DNA from: Calycina herbarum
Lineage: Eukaryota; Ascomycota; Leotiomycetes; Helotiales; Pezizellaceae
DNA: 64,000 nt
NCBI GenBank assembly: GCA_001414485.1
Contig: LLEY01000071.1
Location: forward strand, 62,001 to 126,000
Direction: 5' to 3'
The position numbers and the translations under genes are program-made. This document shows positions 1 through 11,562 of this stretch, piece by piece (the first letter of the stretch is position 1; each line of letters opens with the position of its first letter). The notes under the pieces are model-generated. The model saw nothing but the letters and a program-made list of their open reading frames with translations. It ran no database searches and was not told the origin of the DNA.

Positions 1-2
1 TT

Positions 3-443
3 CCTGCTGAGAAGAAGAGGGTCAGAGGTTGCCTTCTAGGGCAATCGGGCTATAATGATATAGTTATCTCAGATTCTAATTCCCAGGGCTACCTTTACGG
101 GTTTACTGAAAATATTGTCTCGGATTTCGATGTCCGATTTGTGAAGGGTGAGTTCACAATCAAGGATCGATCCTTATACTTAGAGAATCTACTCTGGGAC
201 TTGTTATCGAGACTGGCTCAAGGAACCCGTGAAATGGTCTGGAAGTACCGCTTTATTGCTGCGTGTCTTCGCAAAATACGTGGCCGCTCCCCGACTATTT
301 GCAACGACCTTGGAGTCAGTATCTTCACTTTGCATCGGTGGACAACTGCCGTCGGTATAACAAACTCGATTGTTGACTGTCTCTGGGCAGCTTGGGGACC
401 CTTTTCTTTTCTTATCTTTTTAAAATTAACAACTCTTATTTAA
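3..443 (+). CDS. 3' end of an unrecognised gene (partial, 5' end outside window)
   Basis: An open frame runs from base 3 without a stop to 443 (about 146 residues), so it enters from outside the window. The visible part begins PAEKKRVRGCLLGQSGYND and has mixed charged and hydrophobic character; I recognise no domain. The last ~20 residues (GPFSFLIFLKLTTLI) are encoded where the sequence turns AT-rich, so the true end of the protein may have been replaced by inserted, mutated repeat DNA. It could be a pseudogene fragment. There is no intron consensus inside it. Confidence 0.4.
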   Translation, partial: PAEKKRVRGCLLGQSGYNDIVISDSNSQGYLYGFTENIVSDFDVRFVKGEFTIKDRSLYLENLLWDLLSRLAQGTREMVWKYRFIAACLRKIRGRSPTICNDLGVSIFTLHRWTTAVGITNSIVDCLWAAWGPFSFLIFLKLTTLI

Positions 444-1310
444 TATCAAGTCTAATTTATAAGAGAATATCTTCTATTTATTTCTTCTTCTATAAAAAGA
501 GTAATTATCTTTTAGAAATCTATTTATTCTAACTAAAATTAGCTAAGAAGTCTACTTTTAAGTAATACTCTAGTAACTATATTTATCTTTTAATACTTAT
601 CTAATTAGCTTAAGAAATAAAATTTCTTAGAGAAAAGATAGATAATAACTAAATCTACTATCTCTTACTTATTATTATAACTTTCTTTCTTCTTTTCTAT
701 GTCTTTAAATAGTTAAGAAATAGAATCCTCTAAGTAAAGATTAGATAAAAGATAACTTCTATTATATCTAAGTAAAATTTCGATTCTACTAACTTCGTTT
801 ATTCTTTGAAATTATTCTAGATAGCTAGAATAATAGAACTTCTTAAATTAAGAATAGATAAAGAGAAAGCAAGCTCTTTTTCAAGTATTTCCTATACTCT
901 AGTAATTTTATTTGTTTCTCTCTATTATTCTAAACTCTCTAGGTTAATTAAAAAAAACATCAGATGCTCTAAAATACTTGAAGAAAATCAAGGAAGTCTT
1001 TATTTTTCAGCAATGTTTTCTTAGTTCTTTCTCATTTCTTCATTATTTCACATCACAATTTCCATTAAAAGTCGTTAAATTTTCATTAAGTTCAAGTTGC
1101 TTTCATTTCTCAAGCTATGAAAACAGTAGCAGATCCGAAATCCGCTATGAAATATGAGCAAAGAACTAACTAATTTCCCCCCGTATGCTTGTAAAACAAC
1201 TCAATCTTTCCATATTGAAGACAAATTATCATGTATCGACCTCAAATTACAGCCAATTATGGTGTCAAGTCATCAAAACTCCCCTTAACACTGTGAAAAC
1301 AACAGAAATC
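444..1310. repeat. AT-rich, RIP-like island with no gene
   Basis: From about 440 to 960 the sequence is dominated by TA, TAA, AGA and CTT words with almost no G/C runs and no open frame, which is typical of a repeat heavily mutated by RIP. No terminal repeats or protein similarity can be read. From about 960 to 1310 composition returns toward normal and holds the 3' flank of the minus-strand gene that ends at 1311. Confidence 0.6.
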
Positions 1311-2675
1311 CTATGCATTTCCAGAGTAATGATCCTCATTCTCATCATTCTTCGCAAGTTGACGACCAGAAACATCAGCAGTAGCTTTTCCGACACCATC
1401 GCTCTCTCCAATGATGTTATTATCCACCAATAACTCGACTAATTGCTTGTTTTTGGCGTAAAACCCGTCGCGGAAAGCCTTCAACGAGTCGTAGTTCGCA
1501 AGCTTTGCCTTGAGACTTGCATTCTCCAGCTCCAATTCATCGACAGATTTGATTTCCTCACGGAGTCGGTGTTGAAAATTGTGGTGTTGAGCAGCAAACT
1601 CTCTGTTCGCAGTATAGGCTTGGTTGTAATCACTGGCCAACTTGGCGGTCTTGTCAGCCTGCAACTTAGATTGTGTTTCCAAAGCCTTGATTTGAATCCT
1701 CTGTTGAGTATTTTCCCTACGAAGCTTATGACGCTCCCAATCGTTGACGTCCGCTCGGAGGCGCAACGGCTTTTCGTTCTCCTCCATGATGCTCAGTCGG
1801 TGCTTGAGGTTTTCGACGTTAGTTCCAATGCGTTCTGAGATCTCCTTGATGTTACAGGCTTGTTGTTTTTGGAACTCGCCCTTGAGCTTCTCCAACTCAA
1901 CACGTCGATTTGGATAGGTTGCAATCATCAAATCGAGATGCTCAAAGCCTTGCTGCGACAGAGGCCCCAATGAGCCAGAAAGGTCCTTGAAAAGTGTTAG
2001 AATGGTGACCATTTGGCAGTGAAACAACGAGGTACTTACCTGTTCCTTGGTACCACCGGAGGCTGGAGGGGACGCGGCTGCTGAAGATGGGTTCGAGTCG
2101 GCAAACGCGCCGAATCCTTGGTGGCTTGGAGGGGTAGGGAATTTCGAAATCAAAGCATCACTGTCGTAGCTAACTGCACCAGACGAAGTTGGAAGCGGGG
2201 TTTGCATGTCGCGACTTGGGAGTCCAATTCTCTCACTATCCGACGCGGTGAGAACCGACGAATGACGTTTAGCCTCTTTGCTACTGAAAATCCCACCGAT
2301 GCTTGAGACTCGACGTCCAATTTCCTTTGAGAGCTGGTGTCCTGACGAGCCTGGACGGGCGGAGGAGACTCTTCTCGTGAGGGCGCTGGTTCGCATGGCT
2401 GCCTTGTCGGATGGAGGGGGGAAGCGGATATCTTCTCTTCGTAGGACCGGCTGGGATGCTCTCTTGTTCGCTACCGAGGCATCTACATGCTGCGAGGTCG
2501 TCGGCATGTACATCTCGTGCGTTGACGGGGTTGTCGGTCGCATGTTGGAGGAGGAGGCAGGTGTGTATGGGATGGATAAGGTAGAGTTGGCGGGGTTGAA
2601 AAGGGTTTGGCGGTCCCGGTAACGCAGGTGGGTAGACGCGGTGGTCGCTCTTTCCTCTGAATTGGGAGCACCCAT
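1311..2675 (-). CDS. coiled-coil protein, function unknown
   Basis: Start codon at 2675, stop at 1311; 436 residues if the intron at 1986-2039 is removed. Residues 1-215 are a Ser/Thr/Pro-rich, probably disordered region with several RRVSS-type basic-Ser motifs that could be phosphorylation sites. Residues ~230-400 are a long charged helix with heptad character (VELEKLKGEFQKQQ, RHKLRRENTQQRIQIKALE), so a coiled coil. No catalytic or membrane segment is visible. The intron has GTAAGT donor, CTAAC branch site and AAG acceptor, is 54 nt (a multiple of three) and contains no stop, so an unspliced message would also be translatable. Same strand as the next coiled-coil gene upstream. I do not recognise a named family. 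Confidence 0.8.
   Translation of the reverse strand: MGAPNSEERATTASTHLRYRDRQTLFNPANSTLSIPYTPASSSNMRPTTPSTHEMYMPTTSQHVDASVANKRASQPVLRREDIRFPPPSDKAAMRTSALTRRVSSARPGSSGHQLSKEIGRRVSSIGGIFSSKEAKRHSSVLTASDSERIGLPSRDMQTPLPTSSGAVSYDSDALISKFPTPPSHQGFGAFADSNPSSAAASPPASGGTKEQVSTSLFHCQMVTILTLFKDLSGSLGPLSQQGFEHLDLMIATYPNRRVELEKLKGEFQKQQACNIKEISERIGTNVENLKHRLSIMEENEKPLRLRADVNDWERHKLRRENTQQRIQIKALETQSKLQADKTAKLASDYNQAYTANREFAAQHHNFQHRLREEIKSVDELELENASLKAKLANYDSLKAFRDGFYAKNKQLVELLVDNNIIGESDGVGKATADVSGRQLAKNDENEDHYSGNA
1986..2039 (-). other. in-frame 54-nt intron in the coiled-coil gene
   Basis: On the minus strand the segment starts GTAAGT, has CTAAC near its 3' end and ends CAAG. It is 18 codons long without a stop. 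The peptide it would encode (VSTSLFHCQMVTILTLFK) is hydrophobic, unlike the polar sequence on both sides, which supports it being an intron. Confidence 0.75.
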
Positions 2676-3774
2676 CGCCTATTGGTCAACCCCTGCAAGG
2701 TGCCCATCCACCACCCCTCTTGCCTCTTCAAACAGCCCGAGAAGAAAAAAGGGATATCTACCTCGGCAGAATAGTTTTCGATAAGTGCTATGCACTTTGG
2801 TGAATCGTTGGGTCACCATACCCACCTCTCCAACGCGGTGCTAGACTCTTTCTGCACCGCAGCTGCTTCATCCTCAATAGCGAGGACTTTCCATAGAAGC
2901 AAGTAGCTATCAGCTTATTTGCAGAAATAGTTGTGAGTCGACCCCGAGCATGTCACCATGTTGTTGCCCGGGGGCTGCGTTTGAAAGAGTATATTGAAGC
3001 CTACTTAGAACGCTACATCCAATCATCTAAAAGCAACTATTATACAAACCATCAAGCAAAAGCAGAAGGTGCAATAGAAGACAATACCCCTCTCTCTCTA
3101 CCTTCCTGGCCCTTCAGCAAATCAATCCAAATGCAAAATCAACCCGCGACAAACGTCAAGCGAGTAGGGCTTGGCACTTGCCGACTCGGTGCCGAAACTT
3201 CCGACTCCGAATTCTCGGCTCCCTTTTTCTAGCATATGCGAGCTCCGACATCAAAACGAACTGGCGAAACGATAACAACATTCTAGGAATTCTTAAACGC
3301 TACAACGGGAAGACGCATTTCAGAAACGCTAAAAGCAAAAAACCATTTGAAATCAAATATCAAGAGCAAGAAAGAAAGTTTCCTACCAAGGATGGAGTCC
3401 CAAGGAATATATATAGAAGATAGGGAGAGCAAACAACACAGCACCCCACTCGGGGTTTCGCTTCAAGATATATATATATATAAGACAAAAAGAAAGGTCA
3501 TTGATGTTTCCAATCTTCACAAACTTCCCCAAAAACTCAAAAGCAAATGCCTTGTACTAAGTTACTCGAATTTTCTCGTCATCTTGCTCTCAGCTACAAG
3601 ATAGGCTAACAACAGCTCGCAAAACATCATGATCTAAATCCGGGAGAGAGAAAACTCGTTCCGCTCATCTCTAACTTACACTTCATACAGTAGATATCCC
3701 CAAAAGCGATCCGTGGATCCGAATATCTATTGATTTTCAGGCCTTTGGTTACGCTTCGATGGGGGATTGGTACG
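2676..3774. other. intergenic, no gene seen
   Basis: Upstream region of the 1311-2675 gene and downstream region of the 3775-5951 gene. Small plus-strand open frames exist but show no introns, domains or composition that suggest coding. A short TA microsatellite (about 3468-3482) and a purine-rich stretch lie around 3330-3480. Confidence 0.6.
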
Positions 3775-5951
3775 CTAGTGCTAAAAATGTCAGCTTTTCG
3801 CAGTCAGAACACCCCAAATAGGCAGGAACTTACACCATTAACCCAATGATAACCTGGACGACTCAATGCTCCGGGGTCATCATCATTGTCAGCTTCTCCC
3901 TTATCCCCTTCCGCGTTGCTGGTTTGTGGTCGTGCAGTTGATCGGCGATTTGCTCTCGCAGGAGGAGATCCTTGTGGCTGACCCACGACGTTCTCCTCTT
4001 CCTGTGGTACTGAGCCGGATGGCCAAGTGTTCATCAAGTTCGCGAATTTTTCCTTGTGGGTGTTCACAGCTTTGATTTCATCCTGTAATTTTTCGTGTTT
4101 TACCTCTAGATCGCGATGCTTGCGTTCCATTTCAACTGCACGAGCTGCAGCGGCTTCGGCGCGTAGTTCCCATTCATTCCGTTCATTTTCGGTGTTGGTC
4201 AATCTTATGTTCAATTCCGAAGCTTTACGTTGCAGCTCATCCCGGGTCTTCTCTGCTGCTTCTGCACGGGATGAATAAGCTGCCAATTCCTTGTCTCTGA
4301 TGCTCAATGCGCTGGTCAAGTCCGTAATATCGTTTAGCTTATGAATATTCTCTTCCTCGTTTTCTTCAACCTGACGGGTGAGGGTTGTCTTCTCGTTCTC
4401 CAGCTGTTGGATACACTTTTCCAGCTTTTTGACTTTTAATTTGAGATCAGTGACGGCCTTGACATTTCCCTCTCTCAGGTCCTCAAGCTTTTCTTTCAAC
4501 GAATACTTGGCATTTCTCATTTTCCGGACTTGGAGCTTCAAATCGTCGGCAGTCGCAAATTTCTCAGCTAGTTGCTTCTCCAAGAAATCAGTTTGGTGCC
4601 ACAGTATTTGGTTATCGGCTTTGCAATCCTTGGAAGTCCGAACCGCATCATCGGAAGCACGAGTCAAAGCATTCTTTTCAGTTCTCAAAGCATCAGCAGC
4701 TTTGAGTGCTTCATTCTTTGAGGCAAGATGGTCCGAAATCTGTTGGAAATACTTCTGCTTCTCATTATCATGAGCTTTTTGTGACCCTTTAATCTTCTCT
4801 CTCAATTCATCATTTTCGGGTGCTGCGAGAGAGACATCCGCAATCATTTCCTCCTTCCTAAGTTCAAGATTTTGCTGGGCGCGCAACACTTTCTCAAGAT
4901 CCCCCTCGAGAACAAGAATCCGGGATTCAGCTACAGTTGCCTTTCCCTCGTGGAATTGAATGAGATGGTTTAGTTCATCAATCATCGTCTTGAGAGACTT
5001 GTTCTCGGAGCTTGCTTCTGTGGCAGTCTTCGCCAGGAGTTGAGAGGTACTGTTTAGCTCAGCAAATTTCTGGTGTTGATCGACCATCCAATCTTTTGTC
5101 TGCATTCTGTGTGCCGCAAGGTCGTCTGCCGATTGTTTCTTGATGGCCAGAATCTCGCCATCTTTGTGTTTGATCTTCTCCTTCATGCTCTTGTCAATCT
5201 CTTTCAGCTCGACAGATTTCCGTTGTAGCCGATCCTCGGTAGCCTCTAGTCTGGTTTGTAAAGCGGCCGCACCATCACAGGTGTAATCTAAAATGGTTTC
5301 CAAATTTTGTATTACGACCTTGTCGCTGTCAACCTCCAACTGAGGGTAAGTTTGTCGGCGAAGCTTGGCTGGCTTCTCTGTGTATTGGCTGTCTTCTGCA
5401 TCTGATTCATATTTTCGTTTCATGTCATTGTCCGCTTCCGGCTCGTCGGACAACTTCAAAACACCGGCCCATTCGTTTGAGGGGTCTGGATAGACTCTCC
5501 ACTGAATAAGCTTCTGGTGGACTTCCTCTCTGAGTGACTGATACTCCAATCTCTCATCGGCACATTTCTCATCCAGTGATCCGTCATCAGAATTCTCCAC
5601 GGTGAAGGTATGCCATTTCTCAACTCCCATAGCCTCCCGACAAATGACCTTTATTTCGACTAATTCGAGACTGGACTCCCAATGGTTGTGCTGTTCTTTG
5701 ATAACTTTCAAGTCATCGTGAAATCGAACGGCTGCCGAGTGTGGCAAGATAGCGACGCGATTCATCCACTACTACTAGTTAGCTGGTGATCAACGTTGTG
5801 TGTAAGTAACAAGAGCACAACGGTGACTGACCTTTCTCAAAAAATCCTCGAATCGACCCCCCTCTTGCCGCAACTTCTCAATGTCCGCCTGGCAAAGAAA
5901 AATCCTGCCAGAATTTGTCCGGAAGGAGGTTGGATTGGTTGTCGTGTCCAT
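3775..5951 (-). CDS. long coiled-coil protein, function unknown (3 exons)
   Basis: Exons 5832-5951, 3834-5768 and 3775-3780 give 686 residues. Start is the ATG at 5951 (MDTTTNPTSF). Intron 1 (5769-5831, 63 nt) has GTCAGT donor, GCTAAC branch and TAG acceptor and joins FEDFLRK to WMNRV. Intron 2 (3781-3833, 53 nt; GTAAGT, CTGAC, TTTTTAG) leaves a final codon plus stop; if not spliced the protein ends 8 residues later. Residues 1-150 may form a globular domain that I cannot name. Residues ~165-610 are almost continuous charged coiled coil. The tail (~620-686) is Pro/Arg/Asp-rich. A scaffold or cytoskeletal role is possible but is inference. No membrane segment or motor motif is present. Confidence 0.8.
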
Positions 5952-6799
5952 GTCTTGTAATTTGATGGAAAGCACAAAACGAGACACGTGTACTGTGCGA
6001 GGTTATGTTTTACCAGCACAGTGATTGAGAAGAGGATATCAAGGCTGAATTTGCCTTATAGGTGTTTAGGAAGCGAAGCAGAAAGCAATGCGAAAGCTAG
6101 TTGAAGACTCGGGGTAGTACTGCGACGACGATGCCTTGAGATGCGGGGTCGTGGAGGTCCTCGTAGCGTGCGACGGTGTTTTGAAAGTATTAAAGACACT
6201 TTCTGGACAACGCGATTGAAGTGTTTTGAGGAGGCGATGGAATATCCGATGCGCGTCGCCTTGAAAGCAAGGGTATCAACAGTATATCGGTTCAGGCTAG
6301 ACTGTCGCAGAGTGTGGAAGCGCGGTACGGTCGTAGAGGCTTGAAAGAGTTGCAAGAAGATACTGGGTTGTCCAGGAGATGTCGCGGTGCAGTATAAAAA
6401 AGTCTTGTAAACAAATCGGGGTTAGCCGGTGACTTAATGTGGGTCGGATGAACTAAATTCCGGAATTGCCCCGCAACAGATCGCTACCTCTCCGCACAAG
6501 AACACCAAAATTACCATTGCCGCCTATGATATCAACAAAGTACGTGAACCAGCCACCTGTACGCTTCACATTGGAGTTTTTTGGTATCAAATTAGTTTTC
6601 TTTGGGGCTGTGATGAAAGAAGGTTGAATCACCTCGCTTACCTCCTATCTTGGAAGTGAATGCGTTGGATATTGAGTTTTGTTGTACATCGCAATTTTAG
6701 AGCTAGTCTAGCTACTGTATAATAGATAAGGGTATCTTATGAGAAGTTCAGTAAGAATTAAGAGCTAACTAAAGTTATTTAAATAAATAATAAAATAAA
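5952..6799. other. intergenic, no gene seen
   Basis: Promoter side of the 3775-5951 coiled-coil gene. A 67-codon and a 99-codon open frame overlap on opposite strands near 6056-6355 but carry no recognisable features. Base composition falls toward AT-rich from about 6690, leading into the transposon at 6802. Confidence 0.5.
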
Positions 6800-8662
6800 T
6801 AACGTGGTTCATCAGTACCCTGCGCATATCAGTACCCTGCGCACTTTTCCCCCACCAACTACACTCTAATTTAACACGCGTTTTCTCAACCGCCCTAAAT
6901 GGAAATTCAAACGTAAGAAGCACGAATCATCTTAGCTATCGAGGCTATCCGTACAGCTAAAAAGCTAAGTCGTCGGTCTACTGCGAAAATCTATAATATT
7001 CCCGAATCTACGCTTCGACTTTGAATAAACGGTTATACTACTCTTTACGAACGTCTACTACTAAATCTTAAATTAAACAACCTAGAGGATAAGGTAATTA
7101 TTCGATATATACTTGATCTAGATATAAGAGGATTTACGCCCTAGCTAGCTAGTGTAGAAGATATAGCGAATTATATTCTTAAATCGCGGGGGGGAAGACG
7201 CGTTAGTAAGCTCTAGGCATCTTAATTTATATAACGTTAACTAGAATTAAAGACGCGTTTTAATCGTGTTTACGACTTTTAAAGAGCCTTATATAAAGAT
7301 CTAGAGCTTATTAGCGCGTGGTTTCAACTTATAGAGAATATAAGAGTAAAATATAATGTTTTAGATTACGACTTCTATAACTTTAATAAGACAGGCTTTA
7401 TAATAGATATTATAAGCCTAGCTATAGTTGTTATACGCGCTAATCAACGTGGCAGAGGTAAGGCAGTTTAGCTAGGCAATCGAGGATAGGCTATAGTAAT
7501 TACTTATATAAATAGCGAGGGTTAGGACGTGCTTCTATTTTTAGTAGTTTAAGAGAAGAATTATCTCGTAAATTAGTATACTAAGGGCAGCCTCTTATAC
7601 GACTAGGTTATTAAACCTATAAATAATAGATAGACAAATAATAAGACAGGTCTAGAATAGCTTTAGCACTTTAATAAGCACACTACTGCTCGTGTAAGAG
7701 GTCTATATCGAATGCTAGTATTAGATAGGCATAAGAGTTACGAATCAGCTGAATTCTAAGAGTATTATAAGGCTTATAATATTATAACTCTTTGCCTACC
7801 TTCTCACTCTTCTTATCTTACCTAGCCACTCGACGTTAGGTGTTTTAGTATATTAAAACAGGTATATAGTCGCTAAATTAAGACTTTTATTAAAGCTTAT
7901 ATTAACTACATTACTAAGGTCGAGTTCTTTCTAGCCTTTAAAGCAGCGTATTTAGAATCAATAACAGCCTAAAACGCCTAGGCTGGATTCCGCAGAGCTG
8001 GCTTAGTACCTTTTAATCCCTAAGCTATGATATTAAAGCTTGATATCCGATTACAAACTCCTACATCTACTAGCCACCCTTCTGTAGACGCCGACTCTTA
8101 GGTCTCACAGACCTCTTATAACCTAACTAATGCTCTTTCGCAAACAACTTTGGTTAAGAATCGTATTACACGTTATTAAGGAAGCTCGCTAACGCCTATT
8201 TTTCAAATAGTTACTGCGTTAGTAAAGGGTATAGAGCGGTTAGTATATAAAGTAACCCTTTTGTTAGCAGAGGTCCGTACCCTTCGAGCAGCAAATAAAG
8301 CCCTTAGTAAGCGTCGCAGGGCTAAAAAGACTAGGGTCTGTCAAGGAGGTGTACTTACTATAGAGGATACGTAGGACGTATTAGCTCAAAGGGAGGCAGA
8401 GGAACAGGCTCGACGCGATAGGCGTTCTAAGAGGGGGAGGTAAAATGAGAGGCAACCCTCTAGGCGACGGTGTAGCACTTATAGAAAGACTGGTCATAAT
8501 ATACGAACTTGTTAAGAGGCTATAGATATATCTAGTTTATTAGATTCTAAGTAGTTTTAGTTAATTTAATATATTATAGTTATTTAATTATATTCTAAAG
8601 TATAAGGTAGAGGAAAAGTACATAGGGTACTGATATACGTAGAGTACTAATAAACCACGTTA
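6800..8662 (+). mobile_element. Fot/pogo-like DNA transposon, complete ends, inactivated
   Basis: The element spans 6802-8660 and is flanked by TA on both sides. Its ends are inverted repeats of about 50 bp starting ACGTGGTT; left and right copies differ only by transitions (for example CA to TA), as RIP would produce. Reading 6915-8560 in the plus direction gives a broken transposase: an N-terminal psq/CENP-B type helix-turn-helix (residues like EARIILAIEAI and SRRSTAKIYNIPESTL), a DDE-type core (DKTGF, then LDRHKSYES, then LDVRCF with an intervening Pro) and a C-terminal CRKTGHN-like Cys/His tail. Many TAG and TAA stops sit at positions expected to be Gln or Trp. It is a pseudogenised, non-autonomous copy today. 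Confidence 0.85.
6915..8560 (+). pseudogene. pogo/Fot-type transposase, multiple stop codons
   Basis: The frame beginning at about 6918 can be followed almost to the end of the element with stops but few frameshifts. Recognisable parts in order are the helix-turn-helix region (~6915-7200), the catalytic core with Asp residues near 7390 (DKTGF) and 7725 (LDRHKS), a Leu-Asp-Val-rich motif near 7845, and a basic Arg-rich tail (8290-8460) ending in a Cys/His motif near 8470-8515. All stops seen are TAG or TAA, consistent with CAG/CAA to TAG/TAA and TGG to TAG. Confidence 0.85.
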
Positions 8663-10330
8663 TATCTTTATCTTTTTTCTTAAAGAGATAAGATAACTGT
8701 AATTCTTTTGAATATTCTTAAGTAGTAGCTATCCTTTATTAATATAATTCTTTTTTAAAGATTTAGGATATTAAATTAAGTAAACATTATTTTAATAATT
8801 ATTTAGATCTATTTAAAACTTTTATTCTTTAAACTATACTTTATTTTTTAACTTTATCTATACTAATAGTCAAAAACTATATCTTTATTTTTTTACTTAA
8901 AGCTGAATTATAGCTTGAATTCCTTTTAAATCTTCTTAAGTAGTGTTAATATTTAAATAATACTATTATACTTAGAAACGTTATAAAGCTGAATTAAATA
9001 ACTCTTATTTAGATAAATACTTATAACTATGAAAACAAATCATACTCTAAACTATACTTTATTATATCATATATTCTAAGGTTCTTTAGTAATTGTCTTT
9101 AATAAGTATAATTTAGATAAGTATATAGTAGTATCTAATATAATATAGTGCTAGAAGCTCTTCTATAAAAGCAATTCATTTGTTTATAACTACAAAGTTC
9201 AATAGTAGATATAACATTTGTTGAGAAATTAAGGTGCGATTTATAACAAAGTTACAGAACTGCCTTCTATGACAGATACACATTCGTTTGTAACTACGAA
9301 GTTCAATAGCAGATACAATGTTCGCTAGAAAACCTTAATTTTAGGTTTAGAGTGCGATTTGCAACAAAATTACAGAACTGCCTTCTATGACAGAAATCCA
9401 TTTATTTTTTGGTGCAAAATTCAATAGCAGATATAACGTTCGTTGAGAAGTTGCCCTTAATTTCGGGTTGGCTTGTAAGTAGTGAGTGAATCGTAATTAT
9501 GTTGCAATTATCTTTCCAAGTGCCTACGATGCCTTTCTAAGTGCTGCCGCCGCTAGGATACTACTAAGCAAGAGTCTTAAGCAGAGACTGTTATCATCTT
9601 AATCGAGTATTAAGAGATTTACAATTTCATTCACAAATAGAGTAGCAGTCTTTTAATTTAAGTAGCACGCCGTGACGTAATTATATAACAAGTATTAAGT
9701 GAAAATAAGGACTTCGCGGTATTGCTATATATACAAAGAGCGTTAGATTAAATACACAACTTTTGATTGCTTTCCAACAGACATTCTTTTATGATTAACT
9801 TCGTTCCGAATCGAGTACAAACTTGTAATTATAAGAGTCTGTTAGATAGCTACCTTGATTCGTGAACTACTACTAAATTATTGAACTAATCGATTCTTGA
9901 ATCGAAACCTCTCTTAAATTGTCACTGATGCTCCAGGGATGGGGTATTGTACGAATATTCCTCCACAACTTCACGTTACTGTAGAGTAGACATCTCGCGC
10001 TGCCTAGTTATCATGTCGTACACGAGCTGAAGCTCAAGGTCAATGAAGATGCCTGAAATTATGAGATGAGGGGTCCCTCGGGGCAGTAATGCAATGAAAC
10101 GTTTATATCGTCCCAGAGATTACTTATAAGAAGGCATGTTATCTTAAGAACTAGAACATGTTCCCTAGCACAAGAGGTAACGAAGTTAGGGTGGAAAAAC
10201 CTACAGGCATGTGGGACTCATAGTTAAACTTAGCTTACTCATTTTTTCCACATCAACTCCAGCCTCACCTGTAGTTCGTCTCGCTTGGTCTCTTATCAAG
10301 CTTCGCGGCCACTCCAGGAAGTGAGCTTTC
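8663..10330. repeat. AT-rich RIP-like DNA after the transposon
   Basis: 8663-9130 is very AT-rich without open frames. 9171-9470 holds a degenerate tandem repeat (separate entry). 9480-10330 is less AT-rich and contains no open frame longer than about 70 codons with supportable content. No gene is called here. Confidence 0.55.
9171..9475. repeat. degenerate ~105-118-bp tandem repeat, about 2.7 copies
   Basis: The words GTTCAATAG (9197, 9301 and, as ATTCAATAG, near 9419), AGATA(T/C)AA, and AGAACTGCCTTCTATGACAG (near 9256 and 9374) recur in the same order. Copies differ mostly by transitions. The third copy is truncated at about 9475. No coding content. Confidence 0.75.
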
Positions 10331-10399
10331 CATCATGTGCATGTACCAAGTTAGGTATCATTTCACTTTTTATCTCAACGAGGCCTTCCGTCGTTTTGC

Positions 10400-11562
10400 A
10401 GTTTTAATTGTTGCTCCTGAAAGGTCCCACGAACGGGAATTGCGACGTTCGGCTTTTGAGTCAGTGATTTTGTCGCTTGCATCAGACTTGCCAAAATTCT
10501 CATTTCGGCTTTGGATGAAGCTAAAGGGTACGTTTCCGAGCTCGAAGCCTTAACCTCGACTTTGAATCTCCTTCAAAAAGCTGTCAGAACGTCCGAACTT
10601 TCGTGCTAACAACACAATGCGGCTCAATTCAACCCCAACCTGACAACCAGCACTGCACCCATCATCAACGGTTTAAATTTCTCACGTCCGCAAATTATGG
10701 ATTTTTAAAAAAGATTCACTGCCTATCTTTTCCCATATACCAATTCGTCCGTCAACGGAGATAAAACCGCCTTCGTTCAATTTTGGAGAAAGATAGTTTG
10801 GCTGTTCCAAAAAGAAGAAGTGATGAAGTTGGAGAAGGATCTCAAAATAGACATGGAAGCACAACGATTGTATACCAATGCACCATTTCAATCTTCTGTT
10901 CCTTTCAAGTTGAATGATCTTTCATCAAGTTTACGGAGGTAGATCAACACACTTATTCACAACTCCTTTCTTCACAGCTCTCAAGTTGATGAAACTTGCA
11001 CGTTTCCACCACTCCAAAAGGCCGCTGCCAACGGATCGTTGGGAGATATTTTCAGCTTTATGAAACTCGGTGCAGACCTCAATTATTCTCTTCCTTTGCA
11101 ATTCTTTTTTCACAACCGATAGGTGTTCGGATTCGAGGGATGCACACTGCACCTTGCAAGCTGGTATGGTCAATTCAAATCAATGGAGGCTTTGCTTAAT
11201 TTGGGAGCAAACATCAAAGCCAAAGATCGCGATGGGGCGGAAGCCATTTACTAAACAAATTATGGGGGTCATCCGTTAGGCACGAACCTTTTGATCGAAC
11301 GAGCGCAGATGTGAATTCTAAGGATACTTGAGGAAAGACCCCAGTTGATGACGCTCCTATCCGACATGGCTCCTTCAATATTTCTTGGATGCTGGCGCGA
11401 ATGTTTCGTTGAGAGATAATTGGGATAGAACAGCACTTCACTGGGCTTTAATCGACGATAAGAAAGCCAATGCTGAGATTTTCTTGAAAACTGAAGTGAA
11501 TATTAATGCAGATGACGAAGAAGAAGATTTGTCTGCGAAAATGGGATGTGATTAAAATCAGC
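10400..11562 (+). pseudogene. ankyrin-repeat protein pseudogene with STAND-like N-terminal region
   Basis: Three-frame reading shows a decayed gene. Around 10500-10610 there is a helical segment (DEAKGYVSELEALTSTL, LLQKAVRTSEL); 10660-10880 encodes FSRPQI, VQFWRKIVWLFQKEEVMKL and a following amphipathic helix, which resembles the helical N-terminal domain common in fungal STAND/NACHT and ankyrin proteins. From 11010 ankyrin repeats appear: PLQKAAANGSLGDIFSFMKL, CTLHLASWYGQFKSMEALL with LGANIKAKDRDG, and DRTALHWALIDDKKANAEIFL. At least one stop (about 10706) and several frameshifts (near 11120, 11255 and 11310-11390) separate them. The N-terminal assignment is less certain than the ankyrin part. 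Confidence 0.7.
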
